DNA of 64,000 nucleotides from Microbacterium laevaniformans (GTDB taxonomy: Bacteria; Actinomycetota; Actinomycetes; Actinomycetales; Microbacteriaceae): assembly GCF_016907555.1 (NCBI RefSeq), contig NZ_JAFBCE010000001.1, positions 434,001-498,000 on the forward strand, in the 5' to 3' direction. Positions within the stretch are counted from its first letter, which is position 1; every line of letters starts with the position of its first letter. Below the pieces are notes generated by a model, which worked only from the letters and a program-made list of their open reading frames with translations, was not told where the DNA came from and searched no databases. The position numbers and the translations under genes are program-made. Shown one piece after another: positions 19,882-28,695 of this stretch.

Positions 19882-21156
19882 ATGACCGATCCGTACTTCA
19901 ACGCCCCGCTCGCCGAGGTCGACCCCGAGATCGCGCAGGTTCTCGAGCGCGAGCTCGACCGTCAGCGCGGCTACCTCGAGATGATCGCCTCGGAGAACTT
20001 CGTTCCCGTCTCGGTGCTGCAGTCGCAGGGCTCCGTGCTGACGAACAAGTATGCCGAGGGCTACCCCGGCCGCCGCTACTACGGCGGCTGCGAAGAGGTG
20101 GACGTCGCCGAGGAGCTCGCCATCCAGCGCGCCAAGGCGCTGTTCGGCGCCGAGTTCGCGAACGTCCAGCCACACTCGGGAGCCTCCGCCAACGCCGCGG
20201 TGCTCCACGCCATCGCTCGCCCCGGCGACACCCTGCTGGGTCTCTCGCTCGATCACGGCGGGCACCTCACGCACGGCATGAAGATCAACTTCTCCGGCCG
20301 GCTCTACAACATCGTCGCCTACGGCGTCGACCCTGAGACCTCGACGATCGACATGGACGAGGTCGAGCGCCTCGCCGTCGAGCACCAGCCGAAGGTCATC
20401 ATCGCCGGCTGGTCGGCTTACCCGCGTCAGCTCGACTTCGCGCGCTTCCGCGCCATCGCCGACAAGGTGGGCGCGCTGCTGTGGGTCGACATGGCGCACT
20501 TCGCCGGCCTCGTCGCGGCGGGCCTGCACCCCTCCCCGGTGCCGCACGCGCACGTCGTGAGCTCCACGGTGCACAAGACGATCGGCGGCCCGCGCTCGGG
20601 CTTCATCCTGACCAACGACGCCGACCTCGCGAAGAAGCTCAACTCGGCCGTCTTCCCGGGCCAGCAGGGCGGTCCGCTCATGCACGTGATCGCCGCGAAG
20701 GCGACCGCGTTCAAGCTCGCCGCGACCCCGGAGTTCAAGGAGCGCCAGGAGCGCGTCGTGCGCGGTGCGGCGATCCTCGCCGAGCGCCTCTCGCACCAGG
20801 ACGTGAAGGATGCCGGGATCTCCGTCCGCTCCGGCGGTACTGACGTGCACCTCGTGCTCGTCGACCTCCGCGACGCCGCGATCGACGGCAAGCAGGCCGA
20901 AGACCTGCTGCACGAGATCCACATCACCGTCAACCGCAACGCGGTGCCCAACGACCCGCGTCCGCCCATGGTGACCTCGGGCCTGCGGATCGGCACCCCG
21001 GCGCTCGCGACCCGCGGCTTCGGCGACGCGGAGTTCACCGAGGTCGCCGACATCATCGCGCTGGCGCTGCTGCCGGACGCCGACGTCGAGTCGCTGCGCA
21101 CGCGCGTGGCCGCCCTGACCGCCGCCTTCCCGCTGTACCCCGGCCTCACGCAGTAA
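19882..21156 (+). CDS. glyA: Serine hydroxymethyltransferase
   Basis: PLP enzyme that interconverts serine and glycine while charging tetrahydrofolate with a one-carbon unit. 424 residues. [11 protein letters not shown] at the N-terminus, [13 protein letters not shown], and the PLP-lysine motif [13 protein letters not shown] are present. ATG at 19882 with AGGAG at 19871-19875; the open frame upstream to 19819 runs through leader RNA and is not used. Preceded by a ZTP riboswitch and followed by folD, which uses its product. Confidence 0.97.
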   Translation: MTDPYFNAPLAEVDPEIAQVLERELDRQRGYLEMIASENFVPVSVLQSQGSVLTNKYAEGYPGRRYYGGCEEVDVAEELAIQRAKALFGAEFANVQPHSGASANAAVLHAIARPGDTLLGLSLDHGGHLTHGMKINFSGRLYNIVAYGVDPETSTIDMDEVERLAVEHQPKVIIAGWSAYPRQLDFARFRAIADKVGALLWVDMAHFAGLVAAGLHPSPVPHAHVVSSTVHKTIGGPRSGFILTNDADLAKKLNSAVFPGQQGGPLMHVIAAKATAFKLAATPEFKERQERVVRGAAILAERLSHQDVKDAGISVRSGGTDVHLVLVDLRDAAIDGKQAEDLLHEIHITVNRNAVPNDPRPPMVTSGLRIGTPALATRGFGDAEFTEVADIIALALLPDADVESLRTRVAALTAAFPLYPGLTQ

Positions 21157-21206
21157 CCCGCCCGCGGCATTCCCCGCCCGCGCGGGTGCGCCGCGGCATC
21201 CACGGT

Positions 21207-21279
21207 CCGCGAGACACCGCCTGCGCACCGAGACACGCGCCGTTGACGCGTGTCTCGGTGCGGGAACCGTGTCTCGCGG
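21207..21279. repeat. Nested inverted repeat built on CGAGACAC between glyA and folD
   Basis: Outer arms CCGCGAGACAC (21207-21217) and GTGTCTCGCGG (21269-21279) enclose an inner perfect 16-bp hairpin, CGCACCGAGACACGCG (21224-21239) and its complement (21247-21262), with a 7-nt loop. The word CGAGACAC is present four times, twice in each direction. It could terminate glyA transcription or be a repeat element; it ends 23 bp before the folD ATG. Confidence 0.75.
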
Positions 21280-21302
21280 GGAGAACACGGAGGAGACAAC
21301 GC

Positions 21303-22187
21303 ATGACTGCACACAAGCTCGACGGCCGCGCGACGGCCGCGGCCATCAAGGCGGAGCTCGCCGAACGCGTCGCGAAGCTGAAGGCCGTGGGGGTCACCCC
21401 CGGCATCGCGACCGTGCTGGTGGGGGCCGACCCGGCATCGCAGCTGTACGTCGGGATGAAGCATCGCGAGTCCGAGGCGATCGGCATGAACTCGATCCAG
21501 GTCGAGCTGCCGGCCGACGCCACACAGGCCGACGTCGAAGCCGCGATCGATCGCCTCAACGCCGACCCGACCTGCCACGGCTACATCGTGCAGCTGCCGC
21601 TGCCGCGGCACATCGACACCGATCGCATCCTCGAGCGGATCGATCCGGCCAAGGATGCCGACGGCCTGCACCCGACCAACCTCGGCAAGCTCGTGCTCAA
21701 CGTCAACGACGAGATCACCTCGCCGCTGCCGTGCACGCCGCGCGCCGTGATCGAGCTGCTGGAGCGCAACGGCTTCGCCCTCGCGGGAACGCATGTCGTG
21801 GTCGTCGGCCGTGGCGTCACCATCGGCCGCTCGATCGGGCTGCTGCTGACGCGGCGCGCGGTGAACGCGACGGTCACGCTCACCCACACCGGCACGCGCG
21901 ACCTGCCGTCGTACCTGCGCCAGGCCGACGTGATCGTCGGCGCCGCGGGCGTCAAGCACCTCGTGCGCCCCGAGGACGTGAAGCCCGGCGCTGCCGTGCT
22001 CGACGTCGGCGTGACCCGCGAGAGCGACCCCGAGACCGGCAAGGCGAAGGTCTACGGCGACATCGCCCCGGGCGTCGAGGACGTCGCCGGCTGGCTCTCG
22101 CCGAACCCCGGCGGCGTCGGGCCGATGACCGTCGCCCTGCTCATGACCAACGTCGTCGAGGCGGCCGAGCGCAGCATCCGGACCTGA
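21303..22187 (+). CDS. folD: Bifunctional methylene-THF dehydrogenase / methenyl-THF cyclohydrolase
   Basis: Converts 5,10-methylene-THF to 10-formyl-THF using NADP+, supplying formyl groups for purines. 294 residues. The catalytic Tyr/Lys motif is [11 protein letters not shown], followed by [18 protein letters not shown] and the dinucleotide site [16 protein letters not shown] (Ser-Ile in place of the common Val-Gly). ATG at 21303 after GGAGGAG. Functional neighbour of glyA; a ZTP riboswitch is seen for glyA only. Confidence 0.96.
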   Translation: MTAHKLDGRATAAAIKAELAERVAKLKAVGVTPGIATVLVGADPASQLYVGMKHRESEAIGMNSIQVELPADATQADVEAAIDRLNADPTCHGYIVQLPLPRHIDTDRILERIDPAKDADGLHPTNLGKLVLNVNDEITSPLPCTPRAVIELLERNGFALAGTHVVVVGRGVTIGRSIGLLLTRRAVNATVTLTHTGTRDLPSYLRQADVIVGAAGVKHLVRPEDVKPGAAVLDVGVTRESDPETGKAKVYGDIAPGVEDVAGWLSPNPGGVGPMTVALLMTNVVEAAERSIRT

Positions 22188-22201
22188 CCGTCGGCGGAGC
22201 G

Positions 22202-22219
22202 CGGATGCCGCGGCATCCG
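22202..22219. terminator. 18-bp palindrome of GGATGCC motif between convergent genes
   Basis: CGGATGCCGCGGCATCCG is a perfect palindrome made of GGATGCC and its complement, between the folD stop and the 3' end of the ctaG-like gene. With almost no loop it is a poor classical terminator, but its position matches the other inverted pairs of this motif at 1511, 2575 and 60137. Confidence 0.5.
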
Positions 22220-22238
22220 TCCCTGCACAGCGGGAGCG

Positions 22239-23042
22239 TCAGCCGCGCGATCCGCGCAGGTGCTCCTGGACGAGCGCGTCGTGCTCCTCGTCGCTCAGCG
22301 CGTCGTAGCCGGCCGCCTCGACGCGGTCGCGGCGTCCCCACCGCACCAGCAGGATGATCAGGATGGGAACGTCGGCGACTTCGGCGATGAACCAGAGCAG
22401 ATCGCCGGCGAGGTGCTGATCGTGCAGCGGATTCGGCCACCACGCCGCACCCGCGGCGGCTGCCACGCCGTCGACGACCGTGTCGTTCAGGCGCAGCAGG
22501 ATGCCGGGGAGCGAGTCGATCACGAGTTCCACGAAGGCCAAGAGGAACTCCACCGCGAGGAACGTGCTGGTGTGGATGCCGGTGAGCGCCATCAGGGGAA
22601 CGACCAGCAGCAGCCCGACGACGAGGGAGACGAGCCCGAGCGCCTCGCCGATCAGGGGGGAGGTGCGGAGAACTCCCGCGAGGGGTGTCAGGAACACGCA
22701 GAAGATCGCCGCGACGAAGATCGTCGCGAACATCGCATTGCCCAGCACGCGGAACACGCGGCCGTCCAGGGCCGCGTCAAGGCGCTGCCGAGCGGCATCC
22801 GACAGGCCCGCGCGCAGCAGATCGAGCGGACGGCCGAGGGAGATGAGACCCGGGACGGCGATGAGCAGCAGCGCGATGCGGGCGACGAACGCCCAGCGGA
22901 GCTCGGCCGACCACGTGCCGAGGAAGCCGAGTTCCACCACGGCGTACGAGCCGAGCCCGAGGGCGAAGAAGAGCACCGTGCGGTGGGGCGGCCAGGAGGT
23001 GCCGCGTCGCCGTGCGCGTCGCACCCCGAGGGCGTAGAGCAA
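22239..23042 (-). CDS. CtaG-like membrane protein (cytochrome oxidase assembly family)
   Basis: 267 residues from a TTG, with about six or seven transmembrane helices. ATIFVAAIFCVFLTPLAG, a loop ALTGIHTSTFLAVEF and the C-terminal NPLHDQHLAGDLLWFIAE resemble the CtaG_caa3 family, proposed to deliver copper or help assemble cytochrome c oxidase. The coding pattern continues upstream of the TTG through DALLTTWRADPVTIAVLV, part of a first helix, up to a TAA about 85 bp away with no ATG, GTG or TTG. The true start may be a rare codon such as CTG, or the start region may be damaged. Confidence 0.75.
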   Translation of the reverse strand: MLYALGVRRARRRGTSWPPHRTVLFFALGLGSYAVVELGFLGTWSAELRWAFVARIALLLIAVPGLISLGRPLDLLRAGLSDAARQRLDAALDGRVFRVLGNAMFATIFVAAIFCVFLTPLAGVLRTSPLIGEALGLVSLVVGLLLVVPLMALTGIHTSTFLAVEFLLAFVELVIDSLPGILLRLNDTVVDGVAAAAGAAWWPNPLHDQHLAGDLLWFIAEVADVPILIILLVRWGRRDRVEAAGYDALSDEEHDALVQEHLRGSRG

Positions 23043-23196
23043 CGCCGCGCCGACCAGGACCGCGATCGTGACGGGGTCGGCGCGCCAGGTCGTGAGCAGG
23101 GCATCGATGGGAGGCGTGGGCCCAGCTTACGGCGGACGGCTATGCGTGCGCGGTGAATCAGCATCGCCACCAGCAGGATTGTGTAACAATGTTCCG

Positions 23197-24135
23197 GTGA
23201 GTCGGTCCCTGTCCGTCGTCGCCGTCCTCGTCGCGGCGCTGTGCTTCGCCACGACAGGAACGTCGCGGGCGCTCGCCGGCGTGGATGCCGACGCCCTCTC
23301 GATCGGCGCGGCGCGCGTGCTCATCGGCGGCGCGCTGTTGGGCGTGATCGCGCTCGTTTCGCGGGCGCGGCGCACAGCGTCGCCGGCGGCGGTCGACAGC
23401 CTCCCGGTCCGACGGGGGGTCCCTGCGCTCGTCATCGTGCTCGTCGGAGCCGCCGGGGTGCTGGCGTACCAGCCGACGTTCTTCTCGGGAACCGGGCTCA
23501 ACGGCGTCGCCGTCGGCACGGCCGTGGCGCTCGGTTCGGCGCCCATCGTCACCGGCGTGCTCGACAGCGTGCTGCGCCGCCGCCGCCCGAGCCTTCGCTG
23601 GAGTGTCGCGACAGCCGTCGCGATCGTCGGTGTCGTGCTGGTGTCGGGCGTGTTCGGCGACGGTTCCGCCGCACCGACCAGCCTCCTCGGCGTCGCCGCC
23701 TCCGTGGGCGCCGGCGCGTCGTACGCGCTCTACGCGATCGCGAGCAAGATGCTGCTCGAGCGCGACTGGACGGCGCCGGCGGCGATGGGCGCCGTGTTCG
23801 GGACCGCCGCGGTGCTGAGCGTTCCCGTGCTCGTGTCGACCTCGACCGCGTGGCTGGGCACCGCGAACGGCCTCGCGCTCGCCCTCTGGCTCGGCGTCGT
23901 CACCGTCACGATCGCCTATCTCCTGTTCGGTGCGGGCCTGCGCGGCCTGAGCCCGGCGACCGTGTCGACCCTCACGCTCGCCGAGCCGCTCGCCGCGACG
24001 GTGCTCGGCCTCGTCGTGCTGCACGAGCAGCTCTCCGCCGCCTCGGTGGCAGGGCTCATCGTCATCGCTTCCGGGCTCGTCCTGGTCGCCGCCCCCGCCC
24101 GTCCCCGGAGCGCCGGTGTCTCCGCGCCGGCGTGA
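23197..24135 (+). CDS. EamA/DMT-family metabolite exporter
   Basis: 312 residues from GTG at 23197, with ten predicted helices in two repeated EamA halves (AALCFATTGTSRAL... and ...GVAASVGAGASYALYAIASK). The second half ends with the family stretch LAEPLAATVLGLVVLHE. Probably exports an amino acid or similar metabolite; substrate unknown. An open frame from 23068 would add 43 residues that run through the divergent promoter region and are not credible. The 3' end overlaps the GntR gene by 20 bp, so the regulator may control this exporter. Confidence 0.88.
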   Translation: MSRSLSVVAVLVAALCFATTGTSRALAGVDADALSIGAARVLIGGALLGVIALVSRARRTASPAAVDSLPVRRGVPALVIVLVGAAGVLAYQPTFFSGTGLNGVAVGTAVALGSAPIVTGVLDSVLRRRRPSLRWSVATAVAIVGVVLVSGVFGDGSAAPTSLLGVAASVGAGASYALYAIASKMLLERDWTAPAAMGAVFGTAAVLSVPVLVSTSTAWLGTANGLALALWLGVVTVTIAYLLFGAGLRGLSPATVSTLTLAEPLAATVLGLVVLHEQLSAASVAGLIVIASGLVLVAAPARPRSAGVSAPA

Positions 24136-24772
24136 GGGCGCGCCGCGGCCGACGGTCGACGTGCGCGTCGCCGACGCGCTGCGCGGCGAGATCCTGAGCG
24201 GAGCGCTGGCGCCGGGCGCGCCGCTGCGCGAAGAGGAGATCGCCCGCGCGCACGACGTGTCGCGGCATACCGTGCGTGCGGCCCTGGCCGCGCTCGGGGC
24301 GGAACGCCTCGTCCAGCTCGTCCCCTACGCCGGCGCCCGGGTCTCGGCGCTCGACGACGACGATCTGCGGGCGCTCCAGCAGCTGCGGGCCGCGCTGGAG
24401 ACCGAGGCCGTAGGGCTGATCACCGAGGCGCAGGGCTCGGTGTGGTCGCCCGTGACGCGCGCGACGATCGAGGCGGCGATCGATGACCTCGCGGATGCCG
24501 AGGCCCGCGCCGACTGGGCCGCGACGATCCGCGCGCATGCCGCGGTCCACCGCGCGATCGTCGATGCCGCCGACAGCCCTCGTCTCGCGGAGGCCCACGC
24601 CGGCCTCGAGTCGGAGGTGCTGCTGCTGCTGACGCACGTGCGTCCCCACTACGCGCCGGGTGCGCTCGCCGCCGAGCATCGCGCCTACCTCGACGCGCTG
24701 CCCCGCGACGGGGGAGCGGCCGTCCGCGCGCATCTCGACCACTCGACGCAGCTCATCCGCGCCGCGCGCTGA
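24116..24772 (+). CDS. GntR-family transcriptional regulator (FadR/FCD type)
   Basis: 218 residues. The N-terminal winged HTH is at about residues 14-75 (VADALRGEILSGALAPGAPL, then RAHDVSRHTVRAALAALGAE). The helical FCD effector domain is at about 85-210 (LQQLRAALETEAVGL, the HAAVHRAIVDAA helix). FCD members bind small organic acids. It overlaps the end of the EamA exporter by 20 bp, so both are on one transcript. Confidence 0.88.
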   Translation: MSPRRREGAPRPTVDVRVADALRGEILSGALAPGAPLREEEIARAHDVSRHTVRAALAALGAERLVQLVPYAGARVSALDDDDLRALQQLRAALETEAVGLITEAQGSVWSPVTRATIEAAIDDLADAEARADWAATIRAHAAVHRAIVDAADSPRLAEAHAGLESEVLLLLTHVRPHYAPGALAAEHRAYLDALPRDGGAAVRAHLDHSTQLIRAAR

Positions 24773-24805
24773 CCGGCACGCGCGGACGTCATCCGCAGAA
24801 AGTAA

Positions 24806-24863
24806 CGAACTCCGCATGATTTCGCGGCATCCGTGCGGAGTTCGCGCGATTCTGCGGAGTTCG
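24806..24863. repeat. Inverted and direct repeat of TGCGGAGTTCG
   Basis: CGAACTCCGCA (24806-24816) faces two copies of TGCGGAGTTCG (24834-24844 and 24853-24863). The first pair makes an 11-bp hairpin with a 17-nt loop that contains GGCATCC. It lies between the convergent GntR and ABC ATPase genes, so it could end both transcripts. Confidence 0.6.
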
Positions 24864-24900
24864 TGCGCCGCGCTGGGTCGGGCGTGAGGCGCGCTGACCC

Positions 24901-25659
24901 TCAGCCGGAGAAGCGCGAGAGGAACGCCTGCGTTCGCGGATGCTGCGGCGCGGCGAACACGGATGCCGCGGCGCCTTCCTCGACGATGACGCCGTCGTCG
25001 AGGAAGACGACCCGGTCGGCCACGTCACGGGCGAAGGCCATCTCGTGCGTCGCCATCAGGATCGTCGTTCCCTCCGCGGCCAGAGCGCGTACGAGTTCCA
25101 GCACCTCGCCCACGAGCTCGGGGTCGAGCGCGGAGGTGATCTCGTCCAGAAGCAGCACTTCGGGATCGGTCGCGATCGCCCGCACGATCGCCGCCCGCTG
25201 CTGCTGGCCGCCGGAGAGACGGTCGGGGTGTGCCGCCGCGAACTCCGCGAGGCCCACGCGTGCGAGCAGATCGTGGGCGCGCTCTTCGGCCCGTGCCCGC
25301 GGCATCCGATGCACGACGCGCGAGGCCAGCGTGACGTTGTCGAGCACCGACAGGTGGGGGAACAGGTTGTAGCTCTGGAAGACGGCCCCCAGGCGTGCGC
25401 GCACGCGGTTGCCGTCGACGCGGGGGTCGGAGATGTCGAGGTCGCCGAGCCAGATGCGCCCGTCGTCGATGGGTTCCAGAAGTCCCAGGCAGCGCAGCAG
25501 TGTCGACTTGCCCGATCCGGACGAGCCGATGAGGGCCACCACTTCGTGCGCGGCCAACGAGACGGAGACGCCCCGCAGGACGTCGCGCTCGCCGAACGAC
25601 TTCCAGAGGTCGTCGGCGCGCAGGACGGAAGTGCCGGATGCCGCGGCGTGCCCGCTCAC
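24901..25659 (-). CDS. Polar amino-acid ABC transporter ATPase
   Basis: 252 residues. Walker A IGSSGSGKSTLLRC, Q-loop GAVFQSYNLFPHLSV, signature LSGGQQQR, Walker B VLLLDEITSALDPE, H-loop MATHEMAFA. The sequence is typical of GlnQ/HisP ATPases that energise uptake of polar amino acids. Start GTG at 25659 (GTGA overlap with the permease stop). Last gene of a three-gene transport operon (binding protein, permease, ATPase). Confidence 0.94.
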   Translation of the reverse strand: MSGHAAASGTSVLRADDLWKSFGERDVLRGVSVSLAAHEVVALIGSSGSGKSTLLRCLGLLEPIDDGRIWLGDLDISDPRVDGNRVRARLGAVFQSYNLFPHLSVLDNVTLASRVVHRMPRARAEERAHDLLARVGLAEFAAAHPDRLSGGQQQRAAIVRAIATDPEVLLLDEITSALDPELVGEVLELVRALAAEGTTILMATHEMAFARDVADRVVFLDDGVIVEEGAAASVFAAPQHPRTQAFLSRFSG

Positions 25660-26501
25660 AGGATCGACCCCTGCTGCTCGCGCTCGCGCAGTCGAGCGGT
25701 GTACCAGTCGGTCAGGCGGATCGTCGGGATGGCCAGCAGGATGAACAGGATGCCGGCGACGACGTACGGAGTGAAGTTGTAGCTCAACGACGCCGACGAG
25801 CGGGCGGCGGCGATGGCGTCGATCGCGCCGAGGATCGAGATGAGTCCCACGTCCTTCTGCATCGAGATGAAGTCGTTCATGAGGGGCGGCGTCACCTTGC
25901 GGACAGCCTGCGGCAGCACGACCCGCCGGAGGGTCTGCACGTAGCCGAGGCCCAGGGCGCGGGCCGCCAGCCGCTGCGACGGGTGCACCGCCTCGATGCC
26001 CGCGCGCAGCACCTCGGCCACGTACGAGGAATAGGTGAGCGTGACCGCCACGACGCCGAGCACCACGACGGGGATCCGCGTGTTCATGATCGTCGGCACG
26101 CCGAAGCCGATCAGGTAGAGCACGATGATGAACGGCAGACCGCGGAAGAGGTCGGTGTAGGCCGCCGCGAGCACGCGCAGCGGAAAGAACACCGGCCCGC
26201 GCACGGTGCGTAGCACCGCGATCAAGAGCGCGACGGCCGACACGGTGACGAGCGAGATGCCGAGCACCTGCAGATTGATGAGGAAGCCGTCCCAGATCTT
26301 CGGCAGCGACTGCAGGGCGATCTGCGGGTCGAAGAACGCCTGCTGCACGCTCGCCCACCCGGGCGTGTTGATGACGCTCGCCCAGACGATCACCGCGAAC
26401 ACGAGGCTCGAGGCGATCGCGACGAGCACCGAGCGTCGCTCCCGCCCGCGGCGGAACGCACGCCGCTCGAGCTCGAGCGCGCTGGGGGAGTGAATGGTCA
26501 C
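25656..26501 (-). CDS. Polar amino-acid ABC transporter permease (HisM/GlnP type)
   Basis: 281 residues. A charged N-terminal region (ELERRAFRRGRERR) and one extra helix precede the usual five-helix permease core. The EAA loop is AVHPSQRLAARALGLGYVQT, and FRGLPFIIVLYLIGFG is a family landmark. It lies between the binding-protein gene (22 bp upstream) and the ATPase gene (overlap). Confidence 0.93.
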   Translation of the reverse strand: MTIHSPSALELERRAFRRGRERRSVLVAIASSLVFAVIVWASVINTPGWASVQQAFFDPQIALQSLPKIWDGFLINLQVLGISLVTVSAVALLIAVLRTVRGPVFFPLRVLAAAYTDLFRGLPFIIVLYLIGFGVPTIMNTRIPVVVLGVVAVTLTYSSYVAEVLRAGIEAVHPSQRLAARALGLGYVQTLRRVVLPQAVRKVTPPLMNDFISMQKDVGLISILGAIDAIAAARSSASLSYNFTPYVVAGILFILLAIPTIRLTDWYTARLREREQQGSIL

Positions 26502-26523
26502 GGACCGACGTTACCCGAGCGGG

Positions 26524-27387
26524 TCACTTCAGCTGCGGCACGCCTTCGGTCAGCACCGACAGCCACTGCTTCTTCAGCTCATCGAGGGTGCCGTTGTTGC
26601 GAAGGGTGTCGACCGCGGCGCTCACCTTCGCGGTCAGCGGCGAGTTCTTCGCGAGCAGCAGTCCCCACTGGTCGGGGATGCCGGCGGCGGGCAGTTCGCC
26701 GACCACGAACGAGTTGTCGATGTAGGGCGCGTTGACCGCGACGTACGCGGTGGGCGTGTCGAGCACGATCGCGTCGATCTGGCCGGCTTTGAGGGCGGCG
26801 ACGGCGTCTTCGTTGGAGTTGTAGAGCGACGGCGCCGTGGTCGGGGCGATCGCCTTCTCCAAGGTGGCGGCGCTCGTCGAGCCGGTCATCGCGCCGATCG
26901 CGAGGGGCTTCAGCCCCGCGATGTCGGTGATGCCCTGGGCTTTTCCGCCCTTGATCGCGACGACCGACTGGCTCGCCTCGTAGTAGGGCGTCGAGAAGTC
27001 GACGGCCTGCTTGCGCTCATCGGTGATCGTGTACTGCTGGATGTTGATGTCGAAGTTCTTCGGTCCCGGCGCGATGGCCGACTCGAAGGAGGTCCGCACC
27101 CAGACGACGTCGTCCTTCGCGAACCCGAGCTGATCGGCCACGGCGTAAGCGACCGCTGCTTCGAAGCCCTTGCCGGAGGCCGGGTCGTCGCCGTACACGT
27201 ACGGCTCGTACGCCGTCTCACCCGTGGCGAAGGTGAGTTTTCCGGGGGTGATGTAGCCGGCATCCGCGTTCGCGGAGTCGGACGCCGCACCTCCCGGGCC
27301 CGAGGTCCCTCCGGCGCAGCCGGCGAGGGTGAGGGCGAGAACGGCCGCGGTGGCGGCGAGGGCGGTGCGCAGGATGGGACGCGGCAT
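26524..27387 (-). CDS. Amino-acid-binding lipoprotein (SBP family 3)
   Basis: 287 residues. Signal with lipobox LTLAGC at about residues 19-24, a Gly/Ser-rich linker, then the family-3 fold: GKLTFATGETAYEPYVY, VAYAVADQLGF, FDINIQQYTITDERKQAVDF (the hinge signature) and ALKAGQIDAIVLDTPTA. It delivers an amino acid to the adjacent permease. First gene of the operon. The ligand cannot be read from the sequence. Confidence 0.93.
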   Translation of the reverse strand: MPRPILRTALAATAAVLALTLAGCAGGTSGPGGAASDSANADAGYITPGKLTFATGETAYEPYVYGDDPASGKGFEAAVAYAVADQLGFAKDDVVWVRTSFESAIAPGPKNFDINIQQYTITDERKQAVDFSTPYYEASQSVVAIKGGKAQGITDIAGLKPLAIGAMTGSTSAATLEKAIAPTTAPSLYNSNEDAVAALKAGQIDAIVLDTPTAYVAVNAPYIDNSFVVGELPAAGIPDQWGLLLAKNSPLTAKVSAAVDTLRNNGTLDELKKQWLSVLTEGVPQLK

Positions 27388-27493
27388 GGAGACCTCCGGG
27401 TGGGATGAGCGGCGCGCCGAATCGTGTGCGCGGATGCCGCGACATCCATCTTCCCCGCTGGCGCGGTGCCGGGCCTCGCCGGGCGACGCTTTG

Positions 27494-28180
27494 TTACAGG
27501 GTCTTCACCCGCGCCGCCCGAGCTGGGCGAGAGGTGTCGTCGGTCGAGGGGCGCCGCGCGCGGCGGGGTGATGCGGCGTCGGTGTTGCCGTGCCGCGCCA
27601 CGCGCTCGATCCAGCCGCGGCGGGCAGTGTCATCGCTGAAGCGCACGGGCGTGAAGCGTGCGATGCCCACCGTGCGCACGCCGCAGTAGCCGAGAGTCGC
27701 CCGGGAGAGCGATGCTTCGGCGGCACCGCGGTAGACGAGGCGGTTCCAGAACCGAGGAGAGTCCATCGTCATGACGATGCGTGCGGTGCGACCGGCGAGG
27801 AGGCGGTCGGACAGGGCAGAGCGTTCGCGATAGCGGAACGTCGCGTTCGAAAGGAAGACACGGTCGATGAAAGCCTTCAGAGCTGCCGGTACGGTGCCCC
27901 ACCACTGCGGATGGAAGATCGCGATGTGATCGGCCCAGAACAGGTCGTCCAGGTACCGGGCGACGTCCGGATCGAGCGGCAGATCGTGGGTGCGGCCGAC
28001 GCGCGGCGCGCGCAGCTGGTCGCGCGTGCGGGGATGGTCGGGAATGGGGTCGTGGGCGAGATCGATCAGGCGCACCTCGGCGCCGGCGGCGCGGGCACTC
28101 GACACGTAGCTCTCCGCGAGCGCGTGGGTGAGGGTATCGGGCAGGGGCGTGCCGACGAGGACGAGCAGGCGGCGGTTCAT
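27494..28180 (-). CDS. Flavodoxin-fold NAD(P)H:quinone reductase-like protein
   Basis: 228 residues. The flavodoxin_2 fold begins LLVLVGTPLPDTLTHALA. The family stretch AIFHPQWWGTVPAALKAFID and a TLGYCGVRTVGIARF strand are typical of MdaB/KefG-like FMN oxidoreductases. It probably reduces quinones or electrophiles in the cytoplasm. The last 25 residues are Arg/Ala-rich and beyond the family core. The ATG at 28180 overlaps the stop of the MarR gene (ATGA), so the pair is one operon controlled by the operators at 28638-28672. Confidence 0.85.
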   Translation of the reverse strand: MNRRLLVLVGTPLPDTLTHALAESYVSSARAAGAEVRLIDLAHDPIPDHPRTRDQLRAPRVGRTHDLPLDPDVARYLDDLFWADHIAIFHPQWWGTVPAALKAFIDRVFLSNATFRYRERSALSDRLLAGRTARIVMTMDSPRFWNRLVYRGAAEASLSRATLGYCGVRTVGIARFTPVRFSDDTARRGWIERVARHGNTDAASPRRARRPSTDDTSRPARAARVKTL

Positions 28181-28629
28181 GGCGTGCGACCTTTCGCGAG
28201 GACGATGTCGGTGAGTGCCGACAGATGGGCGTTGAGCGCGGCGGGGGTGATGCCGGTGCCGGAGGAGACCGGATCCAGGCGCGGATCGGCGAGCATCTGG
28301 GCGAACTCGGCCTCGAGCTCGCCGCCGGCCACGCGCACCAGCTTGACGCCCTTCGGGGTCAGCTCCAGAAGGATGCGGCGCCCTTCGCCCGCGGTGGTGC
28401 GCAGCCACCCGTCGGCGACCAGGGCCGGGACGCGCTTGCTGACCGCGGCTTTCGTCACCCGCAGGCAGCGTGCGAGCCCGGTGATGTCGATCGGCGCCCG
28501 CTCGGAGAGGGTCGCCAGGATCTCGAACAGGTTGAAGGTCACGCCGTGTCTGTCTCGCAACCAGGCGTCCGCGAACAGATCCAGTTCGCCGACGAGCTCG
28601 TGGAGGGTGACGGTGAGACGGGCGGCCAT
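28177..28629 (-). CDS. MarR-family repressor of the adjacent quinone reductase
   Basis: 150 residues from ATG at 28629 (a TTG at 28641 lies inside an operator and is less likely). The winged helix spans about residues 35-100 (FNLFEILATLSERAPIDITG, CLRVTKAAVSKRVPALVADG, and the wing TTAGEGRRILLELTPKG). MarR proteins often control an adjacent oxidoreductase and respond to phenols or quinones. Two palindromic sites sit immediately upstream. Confidence 0.88.
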   Translation of the reverse strand: MAARLTVTLHELVGELDLFADAWLRDRHGVTFNLFEILATLSERAPIDITGLARCLRVTKAAVSKRVPALVADGWLRTTAGEGRRILLELTPKGVKLVRVAGGELEAEFAQMLADPRLDPVSSGTGITPAALNAHLSALTDIVLAKGRTP

Positions 28630-28635
28630 AGCCAG

Positions 28636-28674
28636 AGTCAACCAGTTGAAATCCCTGGTGTCAACTGGTTGACT
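28636..28674. promoter_or_regulatory. Double MarR operator
   Basis: Two 12-bp palindromes, TCAACCAGTTGA (28638-28649) and TCAACTGGTTGA (28661-28672), centred 23 bp apart and together forming a 14-bp inverted repeat. They start 9 bp upstream of the MarR ATG. Spacing of about two helical turns suits two dimers on one face of the DNA. Autoregulation is inferred. Confidence 0.75.
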
Positions 28675-28695
28675 CCCGCGGTCAGCGGATGCTGA

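Noticed and set aside
21181..21302. A second ZTP riboswitch in front of folD
   Set aside because: The glyA-folD gap holds only the nested inverted repeat; the conserved CUGGCG and CCGCCUGGGC blocks are absent.
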